Assembly (NCBI GenBank): GCA_963663375.1
Contig: OY760195.1
Location: 3,100,001-3,164,000 of the forward strand
Reading direction: 5' to 3'
Length of the DNA: 64,000 nt
Source: JAYREN01 sp963663375
GTDB taxonomy: Bacteria > Acidobacteriota > Holophagae > Holophagales > Holophagaceae
Positions 17,669 through 25,851 of this stretch are shown here, piece by piece (the stretch's first letter is position 1; each line of letters begins with the position of its first letter). Both the position numbers and the translations under genes were made by a program. Below the pieces are notes generated by a model. That model was not told the DNA's origin, ran no database searches, and saw only the letters and a list, made by a program, of their open reading frames with translations.

Positions 17669-20449
17669 ATGTCTCGAGGAAATGACTTATCCAGGGTCAG
17701 TGCGCTCGCGCTTGCCCTCGTCGCTGCACCTGCCGCCCTGGTGGCCCAAAGCAGTACTACCTCGGCACTCGGGGGGCTCGTGAGGGATGCCAAGGGCAAC
17801 CCTCTTGCGGGGGCCACGGTACGCATCAGCTCGCCCGCGATGATCGGTGGCGAAAGGGTGACCCGAACCGCCGAGAACGGCACCTATCGTTTTCCCATCC
17901 TTCCTCCCGGCCGCTATCGCCTAGTGGTGGAAGCTCCAGGGCAAACGCCTCTTACGGGCAGCGAACAGCTCGAGTTAGGGCGCACCTCCACGGTGAACTG
18001 GAAGTTCCAGAATGTGGCGGCAGCCGTGGTCGAGGTGGTGGACAGTGGCACCGCCAATCTGGATTCAGCCCCCACAGGCGTCACCGCCAACTACAACACC
18101 ACTGAATTAGCCACGCTACCCACAGAGCGATCTCTCACGGGGATCATGAACCTCACGCCCGGCGTCAACAGCAATCGAGCTTGGGGTGGTGATAACCGCG
18201 AAAACGCCTACATGATGGATGGCATCAACATCAGCGATCCCCAGAGCAACACCCAGTGGATCTTTCCCAATCCGGATTGGTTTAGTGAGATCCAGGTGGG
18301 CGGCATTGGTGCGGCGGCCGAGTTTGGTGGTTTCACCGGTGGTTTCGTGAATGGCGTCATCAAGCGGGGCGGCAACGACTTTTCGGGGAATTTCAGCGGC
18401 TACTACGGTGACAACAAGTGGCAGGCACTGACATCCAACAAGGATTACCGCCTGGAGGCTTCGGATAAGGCGCTGGCACCAGCCAAGGATTGGGATGTGG
18501 CCCTCAGCGTGGGCGGCCCCATCCTCAAAGACAAACTCTGGTACTTCACCTCAATCGAGCGGAAATCCAGCGAGAACTCGCCCATCGGCGCGCCCCTGCC
18601 GGTGCGGAGGCAGGATGTTCTGGCGCTGATGAAATTGACGTGGCAGGTGATTCCCAGTGCCACGATTGAAGGTCTTTTCGAATACGACTACCTGGGCCGC
18701 GATCGGCGGGGAATTTCCATCGACACCGAGCCCAATGCCACCAACAAACAGGTTGCCCCCAACCGCTCGTACGGCCTGACCTGGACCCAGTCCATCGGAT
18801 CGGACAAGGTTCTAACCCTGAAGGCCTTTGGCTATTCGGGGCGCAACGATCAAACCGGATACAACGGCGAGGAATATTCCCTCGATACTTCCGACTACTT
18901 CAATGGCATCGAGTATTACCACAACCCCACTACCTTCACCTTCGACTACCGTGCCAGGTCCACCTACTCGGCAACCTTCGATTGGTACAAGACGGGCCTC
19001 ATCACCGCTGGCGATACTCACGCCTTCCGTATGGGCATCGAGCATGAGTCCATCACGGATGAAGAGGTCAAGCGCAGTCCGGGCGGGATCGGGCTGGTCG
19101 GAAATGTTGTCTCAACAGACGTAAACGATGATCCGATTCCCCCCTTCGTAGAGACATACTATTTCTTCACAGGTGGCGGCTGGGACATCAAGGAAAAGGC
19201 CACCCGCCTGAGTCTCTTCGTCCAGGATGCCTGGACGGTAAACGATTGGCTGACGCTGCGACCGGGCCTGCGCTTTGAGCAGCAGAAGGCCAATGCTTAC
19301 GGGCAGCCGACGGTCTGGAATACCAAGACGGTGGCTCCCCGCTTTGGGGCGACCATAGCGCTCACCTCCGATCAGAAGAACATCCTCAAGTTCCACTGGG
19401 GCCGTTTTTACTCCGCCTTCAGCGCTTCTTACATCGATCGCCAGTACCAGTCCATGCTCCCTCCGGAAGTCCGCTATCACTGGGGAACACCGGCCAGCGG
19501 GTACGATCCAGTGCAGATCGATCCCACAAATTACGCGACTTGGCCAATGCCGGTGCTGAACGATCCCGCCAACCCTGCCTATCAGACCATCTCGGGCTAC
19601 GCGCCGACGGACCCCAATGCGAAGCAGCCGTACATGGATGAGACCATGCTCTCCTTTGAACACAAGTTCGAGGGGCCCTGGACTGTCTCTGCCACGTATC
19701 TCTACCGTGTCAACAAGGACAACCTCTTAAAGAAGGACCTTGCGACGGATAACGGCGAATGGCGAGACGAGCCCTTTTGGGACTACCGAACTGATCCCGA
19801 TGGAAACACTCAGATCACGATGCCTGTCTGGTACTCCAGCATCGCTCCCGATGCCCACCAGTGGATCGTGACGAATATTCCTGAGGCCAAGCGGGCATTT
19901 TGGTCCGGGACTGTTGCACTCTCCCGCCAGTTCCAGGATGGGTGGAGCCTGAATGCGAGCTACACCCGAGCTCGGCGCTATGGCAACAGCTACAAGACCA
20001 ATGGTTATGACGAGCTCTTCGAGAGTCCCAACAACTTGATCAATTCCAATGGCCTGTTGCCGGGCTTCGACGATAACGAGATCAAGCTCCATGGCCTCTA
20101 CGAGCTGCCTTGGAAGATGCGCATCTCGGGCGCCTTCACCTATCTGAGCGGTCAGCACTTCACCCCCTATGCCCGGTTCAGTGATGACTTTGACATTCGC
20201 TACTATCCCAATGTTCAGCCTCGGGGCTCCGAAAAATACCCGGGCAGCAAACTCCTGGATCTTCGGGTGACCCAGCTCTTCCCAATCACCCGAAAGAGCA
20301 ATGCGGAAGTCTTTGTGGAAGTGTTCAATGTCCTAAATGAGGGAACCGCTCTCGCCTGGAATGAGCGCATGACCTCCTTCTACTACAAGTTGCCCACCAC
20401 CGTGGAACAGGGGCGCCGGGTGCGTCTGGGCTTCCGCGTCAACTTCTAG
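17669..20449 (+). CDS. TonB-dependent receptor with N-terminal carboxypeptidase-regulatory domain
   Basis: A 926-residue outer-membrane protein. Signal peptide (MSRGNDLSRVSALALALVAA...), then a CarboxypepD_reg/Ig-like domain (about residues 33-110; LGGLVRDAKGNPLAGATVRI, PPGRYRLVVEAPG), then a plug (TGIMNLTPGVNSN, YMMDGINISDPQSN, FSEIQVGGIGAAAEFGG) and a long barrel ending RVRLGFRVNF with terminal Phe. This Oar-like architecture is abundant in Acidobacteriota and Bacteroidetes. Being first of a cluster with secreted cyanophycinase and isoaspartyl dipeptidase, it may import polymer fragments or dipeptides; that is inferred from position only. Confidence 0.93.
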   Translation: MSRGNDLSRVSALALALVAAPAALVAQSSTTSALGGLVRDAKGNPLAGATVRISSPAMIGGERVTRTAENGTYRFPILPPGRYRLVVEAPGQTPLTGSEQLELGRTSTVNWKFQNVAAAVVEVVDSGTANLDSAPTGVTANYNTTELATLPTERSLTGIMNLTPGVNSNRAWGGDNRENAYMMDGINISDPQSNTQWIFPNPDWFSEIQVGGIGAAAEFGGFTGGFVNGVIKRGGNDFSGNFSGYYGDNKWQALTSNKDYRLEASDKALAPAKDWDVALSVGGPILKDKLWYFTSIERKSSENSPIGAPLPVRRQDVLALMKLTWQVIPSATIEGLFEYDYLGRDRRGISIDTEPNATNKQVAPNRSYGLTWTQSIGSDKVLTLKAFGYSGRNDQTGYNGEEYSLDTSDYFNGIEYYHNPTTFTFDYRARSTYSATFDWYKTGLITAGDTHAFRMGIEHESITDEEVKRSPGGIGLVGNVVSTDVNDDPIPPFVETYYFFTGGGWDIKEKATRLSLFVQDAWTVNDWLTLRPGLRFEQQKANAYGQPTVWNTKTVAPRFGATIALTSDQKNILKFHWGRFYSAFSASYIDRQYQSMLPPEVRYHWGTPASGYDPVQIDPTNYATWPMPVLNDPANPAYQTISGYAPTDPNAKQPYMDETMLSFEHKFEGPWTVSATYLYRVNKDNLLKKDLATDNGEWRDEPFWDYRTDPDGNTQITMPVWYSSIAPDAHQWIVTNIPEAKRAFWSGTVALSRQFQDGWSLNASYTRARRYGNSYKTNGYDELFESPNNLINSNGLLPGFDDNEIKLHGLYELPWKMRISGAFTYLSGQHFTPYARFSDDFDIRYYPNVQPRGSEKYPGSKLLDLRVTQLFPITRKSNAEVFVEVFNVLNEGTALAWNERMTSFYYKLPTTVEQGRRVRLGFRVNF

Positions 20450-20476
20450 CCACGATCAATCCAAGAAAGCGGTTCG

Positions 20477-21310
20477 ATGCTCAAACGCCTTGCCCTCGCT
20501 CTCTGCTCATCGCTGCTGCTTACAGCGGCGCCGCCCGCTCCCAAGGGCACTCTTGTCATCGTCGGTGGTGGCGGGATGCCTCAGGAGATCCTGGAGGCGT
20601 TCCTGGCTGCCAGTGGGGGCAAGGGGGGGCGGGTGGGCATCGTGCCCACTTCTACTTCGGATCCCGAGGGGGCCCTGAAGGAGTGGAAGGAGGACCTGGA
20701 CAAGGCGGGACTCACCATGGTGGCCCTGGATGTGCGCAATCGGGAGGATTCCTCTTCTCCGGCCATTCTGCAGGCAGCCAAGACGTGCACGGGGTTCTGG
20801 TTCTCGGGGGGGGACCAGAACCTCGTGGGGGACAAGATCGTCGGAACCCCTCTTCAGAAGATGATTCTTGAGCGCTATGCCGCCGGAGCGGGCGTAGGGG
20901 GCACCAGTGCGGGCGCGGCCATCATGTCGCGGGTGATGCTCACGGGCGATGACCGGCACGGCAAGGAGTCCCTCCTCGATCTGGGGAAGGGCGCCTACCT
21001 CACCCGTGAGGGCATGGGCTTCCTTCCGAGTCATTGCATCGTGGATCAGCACTTCCTGCGCCGGAATCGCCAGAACAGGCTCTTCAGCGTGATGATGGAA
21101 TTTCCCGACCACCTAGGCCTGGGCATCGACGAGGCCACGGCCCTGGTGGTGAAGGGCGGCAAGGCCACGGTGCTGGGGGAGCATGGAGTCATGGTCTTCG
21201 AGCCCAAGGGCATGAAGGTGAATGCCGCCGATGGTTTCCGCGACATGCGCATCCATCTGCTGCGCCGGGGTCAGGGCCTCGATCTGGTGACCCGGAAGCC
21301 CCTGCCATGA
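20477..21310 (+). CDS. Cyanophycinase, exported (peptidase family S51)
   Basis: A 277-residue protein with a signal peptide (MLKRLALALCSSLLLTAAP), unlike cytoplasmic CphB. Diagnostic S51 motifs are present: IVGGGG near the start, FWFSGGDQNLVGDKIVGTPL, the nucleophile elbow GGTSAGAAIMS, VDQHFLRRNRQNRLFSVM and GLGIDEATALVV. The enzyme hydrolyses cyanophycin (poly-Asp with Arg side chains) to beta-Asp-Arg dipeptides. It starts 27 bp after the TonB receptor and its stop overlaps the next start codon (ATGA). Export suggests it acts on external or periplasmic polymer, as in secreted CphE-type enzymes. Other isopeptide substrates are possible. Confidence 0.9.
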   Translation: MLKRLALALCSSLLLTAAPPAPKGTLVIVGGGGMPQEILEAFLAASGGKGGRVGIVPTSTSDPEGALKEWKEDLDKAGLTMVALDVRNREDSSSPAILQAAKTCTGFWFSGGDQNLVGDKIVGTPLQKMILERYAAGAGVGGTSAGAAIMSRVMLTGDDRHGKESLLDLGKGAYLTREGMGFLPSHCIVDQHFLRRNRQNRLFSVMMEFPDHLGLGIDEATALVVKGGKATVLGEHGVMVFEPKGMKVNAADGFRDMRIHLLRRGQGLDLVTRKPLP

Positions 21311-22824
21311 GGGGCGGTACGGTGCTGCGCCATGCCCTCGCCGCGCTCTGCTGCGGAGGGATGTTTCTGGCCGCTGGCCCCTCGGAGCCTGCATTTCCTG
21401 GGGACCACAGGCAGCTGAAGGACACTCTGTCCTTCGAGGCTGTGCAGGCATTCCTAAAAACGGTGGCGAAGCCGGGCCTCATCACGGTGACCGAGGAGGG
21501 CCGCAGTGCGGGGGGAAGGCCCATCCTCCTGGTGCGCCTGAACAGGGGCGGTACGAAGGCGCGCTTCAAGGCCTTCTTCTACGCCCAGCAGCACGGCAAC
21601 GAGGTCTCGGGCAAGGATGCCCAGCTCTATTTGATTCGCAGCATTGCCGAGCGGCCGGAGTGCCTGCCGGAGGATGTGGATCTCTACCTGATGCCCGTGG
21701 TCAATCCCGATGGGGCCGCGGCTAATCGGCGCACCAACGAGGCCAAGGCCGACCTGAATCGCGATCACCTGCTGCAATCCCAACCGGAGACCCAAACCCT
21801 GTACCGGGTGGTGCGTCGCCTCCTGCCCCATCTGGCGGTGGACTGTCACGAGTTCACCCGGGATGGAGAGGACTACCAGCGGGTGGGTTCGGATCATGTG
21901 CGCCGCTCCTGGGAACGCTGGCCCCTCATCACCATGGACGCCTGCAACCATCCGCTGATTTCGATGGGGCTCAAGGAGGCGGCGCTCAAGCTGGTGACTT
22001 CGGCCGCGCCCTTGATGGCCCAGGCGGGCCACCCGTACGAACGCTACACCGTAGGCGGCCCCGCACCGGAGGAAGAGATTCGTCCTTCCACACCGGAGGT
22101 GGATGATGGTCGGAATGGTCTGGGCAGTCACGGCGCCTTGTCCCTGATCATCGAGGCCGGGGTGCGACGCAGCGCGCCCAATCCTCAGGCGGATCTCGGC
22201 GCCCGGGTGGACGCCTATCTGAAACTCTTCGATCATCTGCTGGGTACCCCCGAAAGCCGAGCCCAGGCTTTTGAGCTCTCTGAGAAGGCCAAGGCTGAAC
22301 CGCTGCCCGCCTTCATCGCCACCAACACCTTCTGGGCCAATGTGAGCGGTCGGGTGCGCACGGTGAAGCTGGCCGAGCCGGTCACGGGGCAGGTGGTGGA
22401 GATTCCCACCGCCAACCTCATGCTCGATCTGGTGGTGAAGCACAGCGTGCCGACCCCACGGGCCTACGTGATCGAGGCCCGGGTGGCGGCGACTTTTCGG
22501 CCCTTGCTAGAGCACCACGGACTATCGTTTCGCACCCTCTCTGCGCCCGAAAAAATGAAGACCGAGCGGTGCCGGTTGCTGCGGGTGGAGGCGCCCTACG
22601 ACGATCTCTACCAGCGGTACGAGAACCGTCAGATCGTGGCGCGGGATGTCGCCGCCGAGCGTGAACTGCCTACAGGATCCCTGGTGGTGCCCCTGGATCA
22701 ACCACTGGCCCGCCGGGCCATCCAGGTGCTCGAGCCCTGTCTGCTCTACGGCCTATACAGCTACCTTGAATTTCGTGCGCTGGCCCTGCCCGATGGAACC
22801 CTGCCGGTTCTGCGGCTTCCCTGA
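21307..22824 (+). CDS. M14-family zinc carboxypeptidase, exported
   Basis: A 505-residue protein whose ATG overlaps the cyanophycinase stop codon, so the two are translationally coupled. Signal peptide MRGGTVLRHALAALCCGG... M14 zinc site: QQHGNEVSG (HxxE ligands), an Arg/Asn region KADLNRDHL, and the third ligand in AVDCHEFTRDG; the likely catalytic Glu is in LSLIIEAGVRR. The C-terminal 130 residues form a beta-rich extension. M14 enzymes remove C-terminal residues or hydrolyse related amide bonds; here it could trim cyanophycin-derived or other peptides. Its exact substrate is not readable. Confidence 0.88.
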   Translation: MRGGTVLRHALAALCCGGMFLAAGPSEPAFPGDHRQLKDTLSFEAVQAFLKTVAKPGLITVTEEGRSAGGRPILLVRLNRGGTKARFKAFFYAQQHGNEVSGKDAQLYLIRSIAERPECLPEDVDLYLMPVVNPDGAAANRRTNEAKADLNRDHLLQSQPETQTLYRVVRRLLPHLAVDCHEFTRDGEDYQRVGSDHVRRSWERWPLITMDACNHPLISMGLKEAALKLVTSAAPLMAQAGHPYERYTVGGPAPEEEIRPSTPEVDDGRNGLGSHGALSLIIEAGVRRSAPNPQADLGARVDAYLKLFDHLLGTPESRAQAFELSEKAKAEPLPAFIATNTFWANVSGRVRTVKLAEPVTGQVVEIPTANLMLDLVVKHSVPTPRAYVIEARVAATFRPLLEHHGLSFRTLSAPEKMKTERCRLLRVEAPYDDLYQRYENRQIVARDVAAERELPTGSLVVPLDQPLARRAIQVLEPCLLYGLYSYLEFRALALPDGTLPVLRLP

Positions 22825-22851
22825 GTGCCTCGGCATCGCCCTGGAGTCTTC

Positions 22852-24015
22852 ATGCTGTTGATCAAGAATGCCGAAATCCTGGCCCCGGAACCCAGCGGGA
22901 AATGCGACATGCTCCTGGCCGGGGGGCGCATTTTGCGAATGGAAGCGGATATCCGTATTCCCCGCAAGTACTGTGAAGTCATCGATGCACGCAATCTACT
23001 GACCGTGCCAGGCTTCATTGACGGTCACGTGCACATGATGGGCGGTGGCGGCGAGGGAGGCTTTGCCACGCGCACGCCGGATCTGCAGCTCACGGATGCC
23101 ATCCGGGGCGGCGTCACCACCGTGGTGGGCTGCCTGGGCACCGACGGCATCACCCGCACCATGGCCGGGCTGCTGGCCAAGGCCAAGGGCCTGGAGGAAG
23201 AGGGCATCAGCACCTTTTTGCTCTCCGGCTCGTACGGGGTGCCGGTGCGCACGCTCTTCGGCAGCATCGAAGAGGATCTGCTCTTCATCGACAAGGTGAT
23301 CGGCGCGGGGGAGGTGGCGATTTCCGATCACCGCTCCAGTCAGCCCACCTTCGAGGCCATCGCCCAGCTTGCGGGCACGGCGCGTCGAGGCGGCATGCTC
23401 TCGGGCAAGGCGGGCATCGTGAACCTGCATCTAGGGGACGGTGAGCGAGGCCTGGAGATCCTCCGGCGCATCGTGAAGGAAACGGAGATTCCCGCCACTC
23501 AGTTCCTGCCCACCCATATCAACCGCAACCCCCATCTCTTCGAGGAAGGCATCGCCTACGCCAAGGGGGGCGGCTTTGTGGATTTCACCACCTCTACTGT
23601 GAAGGCCTATCTGGACGATGGCGAGGTGCCCTGCGGCGTGGCGTTGCGGCGCATGCTGGAGGCGGGCGTGGACCCAGGCCACATCACCTTTACCTCCGAC
23701 GGCCAGGGTAGTCTGCCGGATTTCGATGGCAACGGGCGCCTGCGGGGCATCTCCGTGGGCCGCGTCACCACGCTCTTTGCCGCCGTGCGGGCCGCCGTGC
23801 AGCAGGAAAAGGTGCCCCTGGAGACGGCCCTGCGGGTCATCACTTCCAATCCGGCCCACATCCTGAAGCTGCGCACCAAGGGGCGTCTGGCCCCAGGGCT
23901 CGATGCGGACGTGGTGATGCTAGACCCCAAGACCCTGGAGATCCATACGGTCATCGCCAAGGGGCGGATCCTGATGCGGGCCCGGAAACCCCTCGCCAAG
24001 GGCATCTTCGAATAA
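22852..24015 (+). CDS. iadA: Isoaspartyl dipeptidase
   Basis: A 387-residue amidohydrolase-superfamily enzyme of IadA length. Metal site: GFIDGHVHMMGGGGEGG, SDHRSSQPT, NLHLGDG, THINRN, and the catalytic Asp in FTSDGQGSLPDF. IadA hydrolyses beta-aspartyl dipeptides, including beta-Asp-Arg, the product of cyanophycinase two genes upstream. No signal peptide, so it is cytoplasmic: dipeptides would be cleaved after import. The start at 22852 has GGAG five bases upstream; a nine-codon longer frame overlaps the previous stop region and lacks a site. Confidence 0.93.
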   Translation: MLLIKNAEILAPEPSGKCDMLLAGGRILRMEADIRIPRKYCEVIDARNLLTVPGFIDGHVHMMGGGGEGGFATRTPDLQLTDAIRGGVTTVVGCLGTDGITRTMAGLLAKAKGLEEEGISTFLLSGSYGVPVRTLFGSIEEDLLFIDKVIGAGEVAISDHRSSQPTFEAIAQLAGTARRGGMLSGKAGIVNLHLGDGERGLEILRRIVKETEIPATQFLPTHINRNPHLFEEGIAYAKGGGFVDFTTSTVKAYLDDGEVPCGVALRRMLEAGVDPGHITFTSDGQGSLPDFDGNGRLRGISVGRVTTLFAAVRAAVQQEKVPLETALRVITSNPAHILKLRTKGRLAPGLDADVVMLDPKTLEIHTVIAKGRILMRARKPLAKGIFE

Positions 24016-24037
24016 GCTGACGGAAGAGGATATCGAT

Positions 24038-25471
24038 ATGGCGAAAAGTTTTCGCGAGTGGGCCCGCTCCCTTAAGATGCCCCACACCCTGGTCATCGTG
24101 GGGGCACTGGTGGCCGTGGTGCTGGTGCTCTCCTGGGTGATCCCCTCGGGCGAGTTCGTGAAGGTTGAAAAGGTTCTTTCCACGGGTAAGACCATGATGG
24201 TGCCGGTGGCGGGCAGCTTCCACGTGATCCCCAAGCACTACTTAGGGCCTGAAACCCTGCTGCTGGCGCCCATCAAGGGCTTCATCGACGGGGGCACGCT
24301 CATCGCGTTCCTGCTCATCATCGGCGGCAGTTTCTGCGTGTTTCAGGAAACGGGTGCCGTGGAATTCGGCATCAAGCGGCTGGTGCGCTCCATCAGCCGC
24401 AAACCCGCGCTGGAGTTCCTATTCATCCCGGTGCTGATGATCGTATTCTCCCTGGCCGGGGCCATCTTCGGCATGGCCGAGGAGCTCATCCCCTTCGTGG
24501 CGATCTTCATCCCCATGTCCCGGGCCCTGGGCTACGACTCCCTGGTGGGCGTGGCCATCCCCTTCCTGGGCTCGGCGGCGGGCTTTGCTTGCGCCTTCTT
24601 CAATCCCTTTACCGTAGGCGTGGCCCAGGGTATTGCAGGGGTCCCTGTGTACTCCGGCCTGGGCTACCGCATCGCGGCCTGGGTGGTGGTGATGATCGTG
24701 GTGATCACCTACGTCATGCTCTATGCCCGCAAGGTGAAGAAGAACCCCGAATGCAGCCCCGTGCGGGACATCGACCTGGAGCGGGAACGGGTGGAGCACC
24801 ACGCAGGCGCCGAGGAAAGCTGGGACCTGCGCCACATCCTGGCCCTGGTCACCTTCGCCGCCGCCATGGTGCTGTTGGTCTTCGGGGTGCTGAAGTACAA
24901 GTGGTACATGGAGGCCATCGCGGCACTCTTCCTGGCCATGGGCGTGATCATCGGGCTCCTGAGTCGCATGGGCCCCAGCACCATCGCCCGGCATTTCGTC
25001 AGCGGCGCCAAGGACATGGTGGGGGTGGTCTTCATCGTGGCCAGCGCCCGGGCCCTGCTGGTGATCGCCAACGACGCCAAGATCATGGACACTATCCTCT
25101 ACTACGGCTCCAACGTGATCCAGGTGCTGCCCAAGGGCATCACCGCCCAGGTGATGTTCCTGGTGCAGTGCGTCATCAACTTCTTCATCCACTCCGGCAC
25201 GGCCCAGGCCGCCCTCACCATGCCCATCATGGCGCCCCTTTCGGATCTCGTAGGCATCACCCGCCAGACCTGCGTGTACAGCTTCGAGCTCTGCGAACTG
25301 GTGGTGCCCATCCTGCCCACAAGCGCCGTGGCCATGGGCGTACTGGGCGCCGCCAAGATCCCCTGGGAACGCTGGGCCAAGTGGTTCCTGCCTCTCATGC
25401 TCATCCTGGTGGTCCTGGCCTGCCTGCTACTTGTGCCGCCCACGCTGTTCTTCCACTGGGGTCCGATCTGA
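24038..25471 (+). CDS. YfcC-family (DcuC/ArcD-like) membrane carrier
   Basis: A 477-residue protein with about 11-12 hydrophobic segments and family signatures such as FVKVEK after the first helix, IIGGSFCVFQETGA, GMAEELIPFVAIFIPMSRALG, NPFTVGVAQGIAG and HSGTAQAALTMPIMAPLSD. YfcC and relatives in this superfamily are thought to carry basic amino acids, dicarboxylates or small peptides across the inner membrane. It follows iadA by 22 bp, with GAGG upstream, and so could import beta-aspartyl dipeptides or exchange released arginine/aspartate. The transported compound is inferred from context only. Confidence 0.88.
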   Translation: MAKSFREWARSLKMPHTLVIVGALVAVVLVLSWVIPSGEFVKVEKVLSTGKTMMVPVAGSFHVIPKHYLGPETLLLAPIKGFIDGGTLIAFLLIIGGSFCVFQETGAVEFGIKRLVRSISRKPALEFLFIPVLMIVFSLAGAIFGMAEELIPFVAIFIPMSRALGYDSLVGVAIPFLGSAAGFACAFFNPFTVGVAQGIAGVPVYSGLGYRIAAWVVVMIVVITYVMLYARKVKKNPECSPVRDIDLERERVEHHAGAEESWDLRHILALVTFAAAMVLLVFGVLKYKWYMEAIAALFLAMGVIIGLLSRMGPSTIARHFVSGAKDMVGVVFIVASARALLVIANDAKIMDTILYYGSNVIQVLPKGITAQVMFLVQCVINFFIHSGTAQAALTMPIMAPLSDLVGITRQTCVYSFELCELVVPILPTSAVAMGVLGAAKIPWERWAKWFLPLMLILVVLACLLLVPPTLFFHWGPI

Positions 25472-25851
25472 TCTTCAGCCGGGCACAGGGAAATCAACCG
25501 ATCGCCTCTGCGTTCTTTGTGTTCTTTGTGGCCATTTTTTTTAGCCTGGATTATGCGTTTCGGCTCTTGCAGCAAACTGCAGAACCACAGAGGGCGCAGA
25601 GGAAGGCAGAGGACGCAGAGAAAAGACACGGACAAGCGCAGATTTTCCTTCTCGGTGCCCTCTCGTTTTTTCCTCTGCGGCCTCTGCGGTTCGTCTTTTC
25701 CCAGAATGCAAACGCAATATCCGGGTGACGAACTCGTGAACATCTGGGCTAATAGCCATAAAGAACGCAAAAGTCGCAAAGGCTGTCAATTCGGGCATCT
25801 CGCAACTAAGAGGCTTGAAACTCGGATGGGGTATGAAACAGGAGTGAAGGG
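25472..25851. repeat. Nested inverted repeats of CAGAGG/TTTGCG type in a 380-bp intergenic spacer
   Basis: No credible gene is present. The spacer holds two nested imperfect inverted pairs: outer arms near 25505-25533 and 25754-25783 (GCGTTCTTT and AAAGAACGC cores, about 22 of 29 matching), and inner arms near 25584-25604 and 25671-25692 (AACCACAGAGGGCGCAGAGG versus its complement, about 19 of 21). The inner arms are themselves built of short CAGAGG-type units. Together they could fold into one large cruciform or RNA hairpin. Confidence 0.7.
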
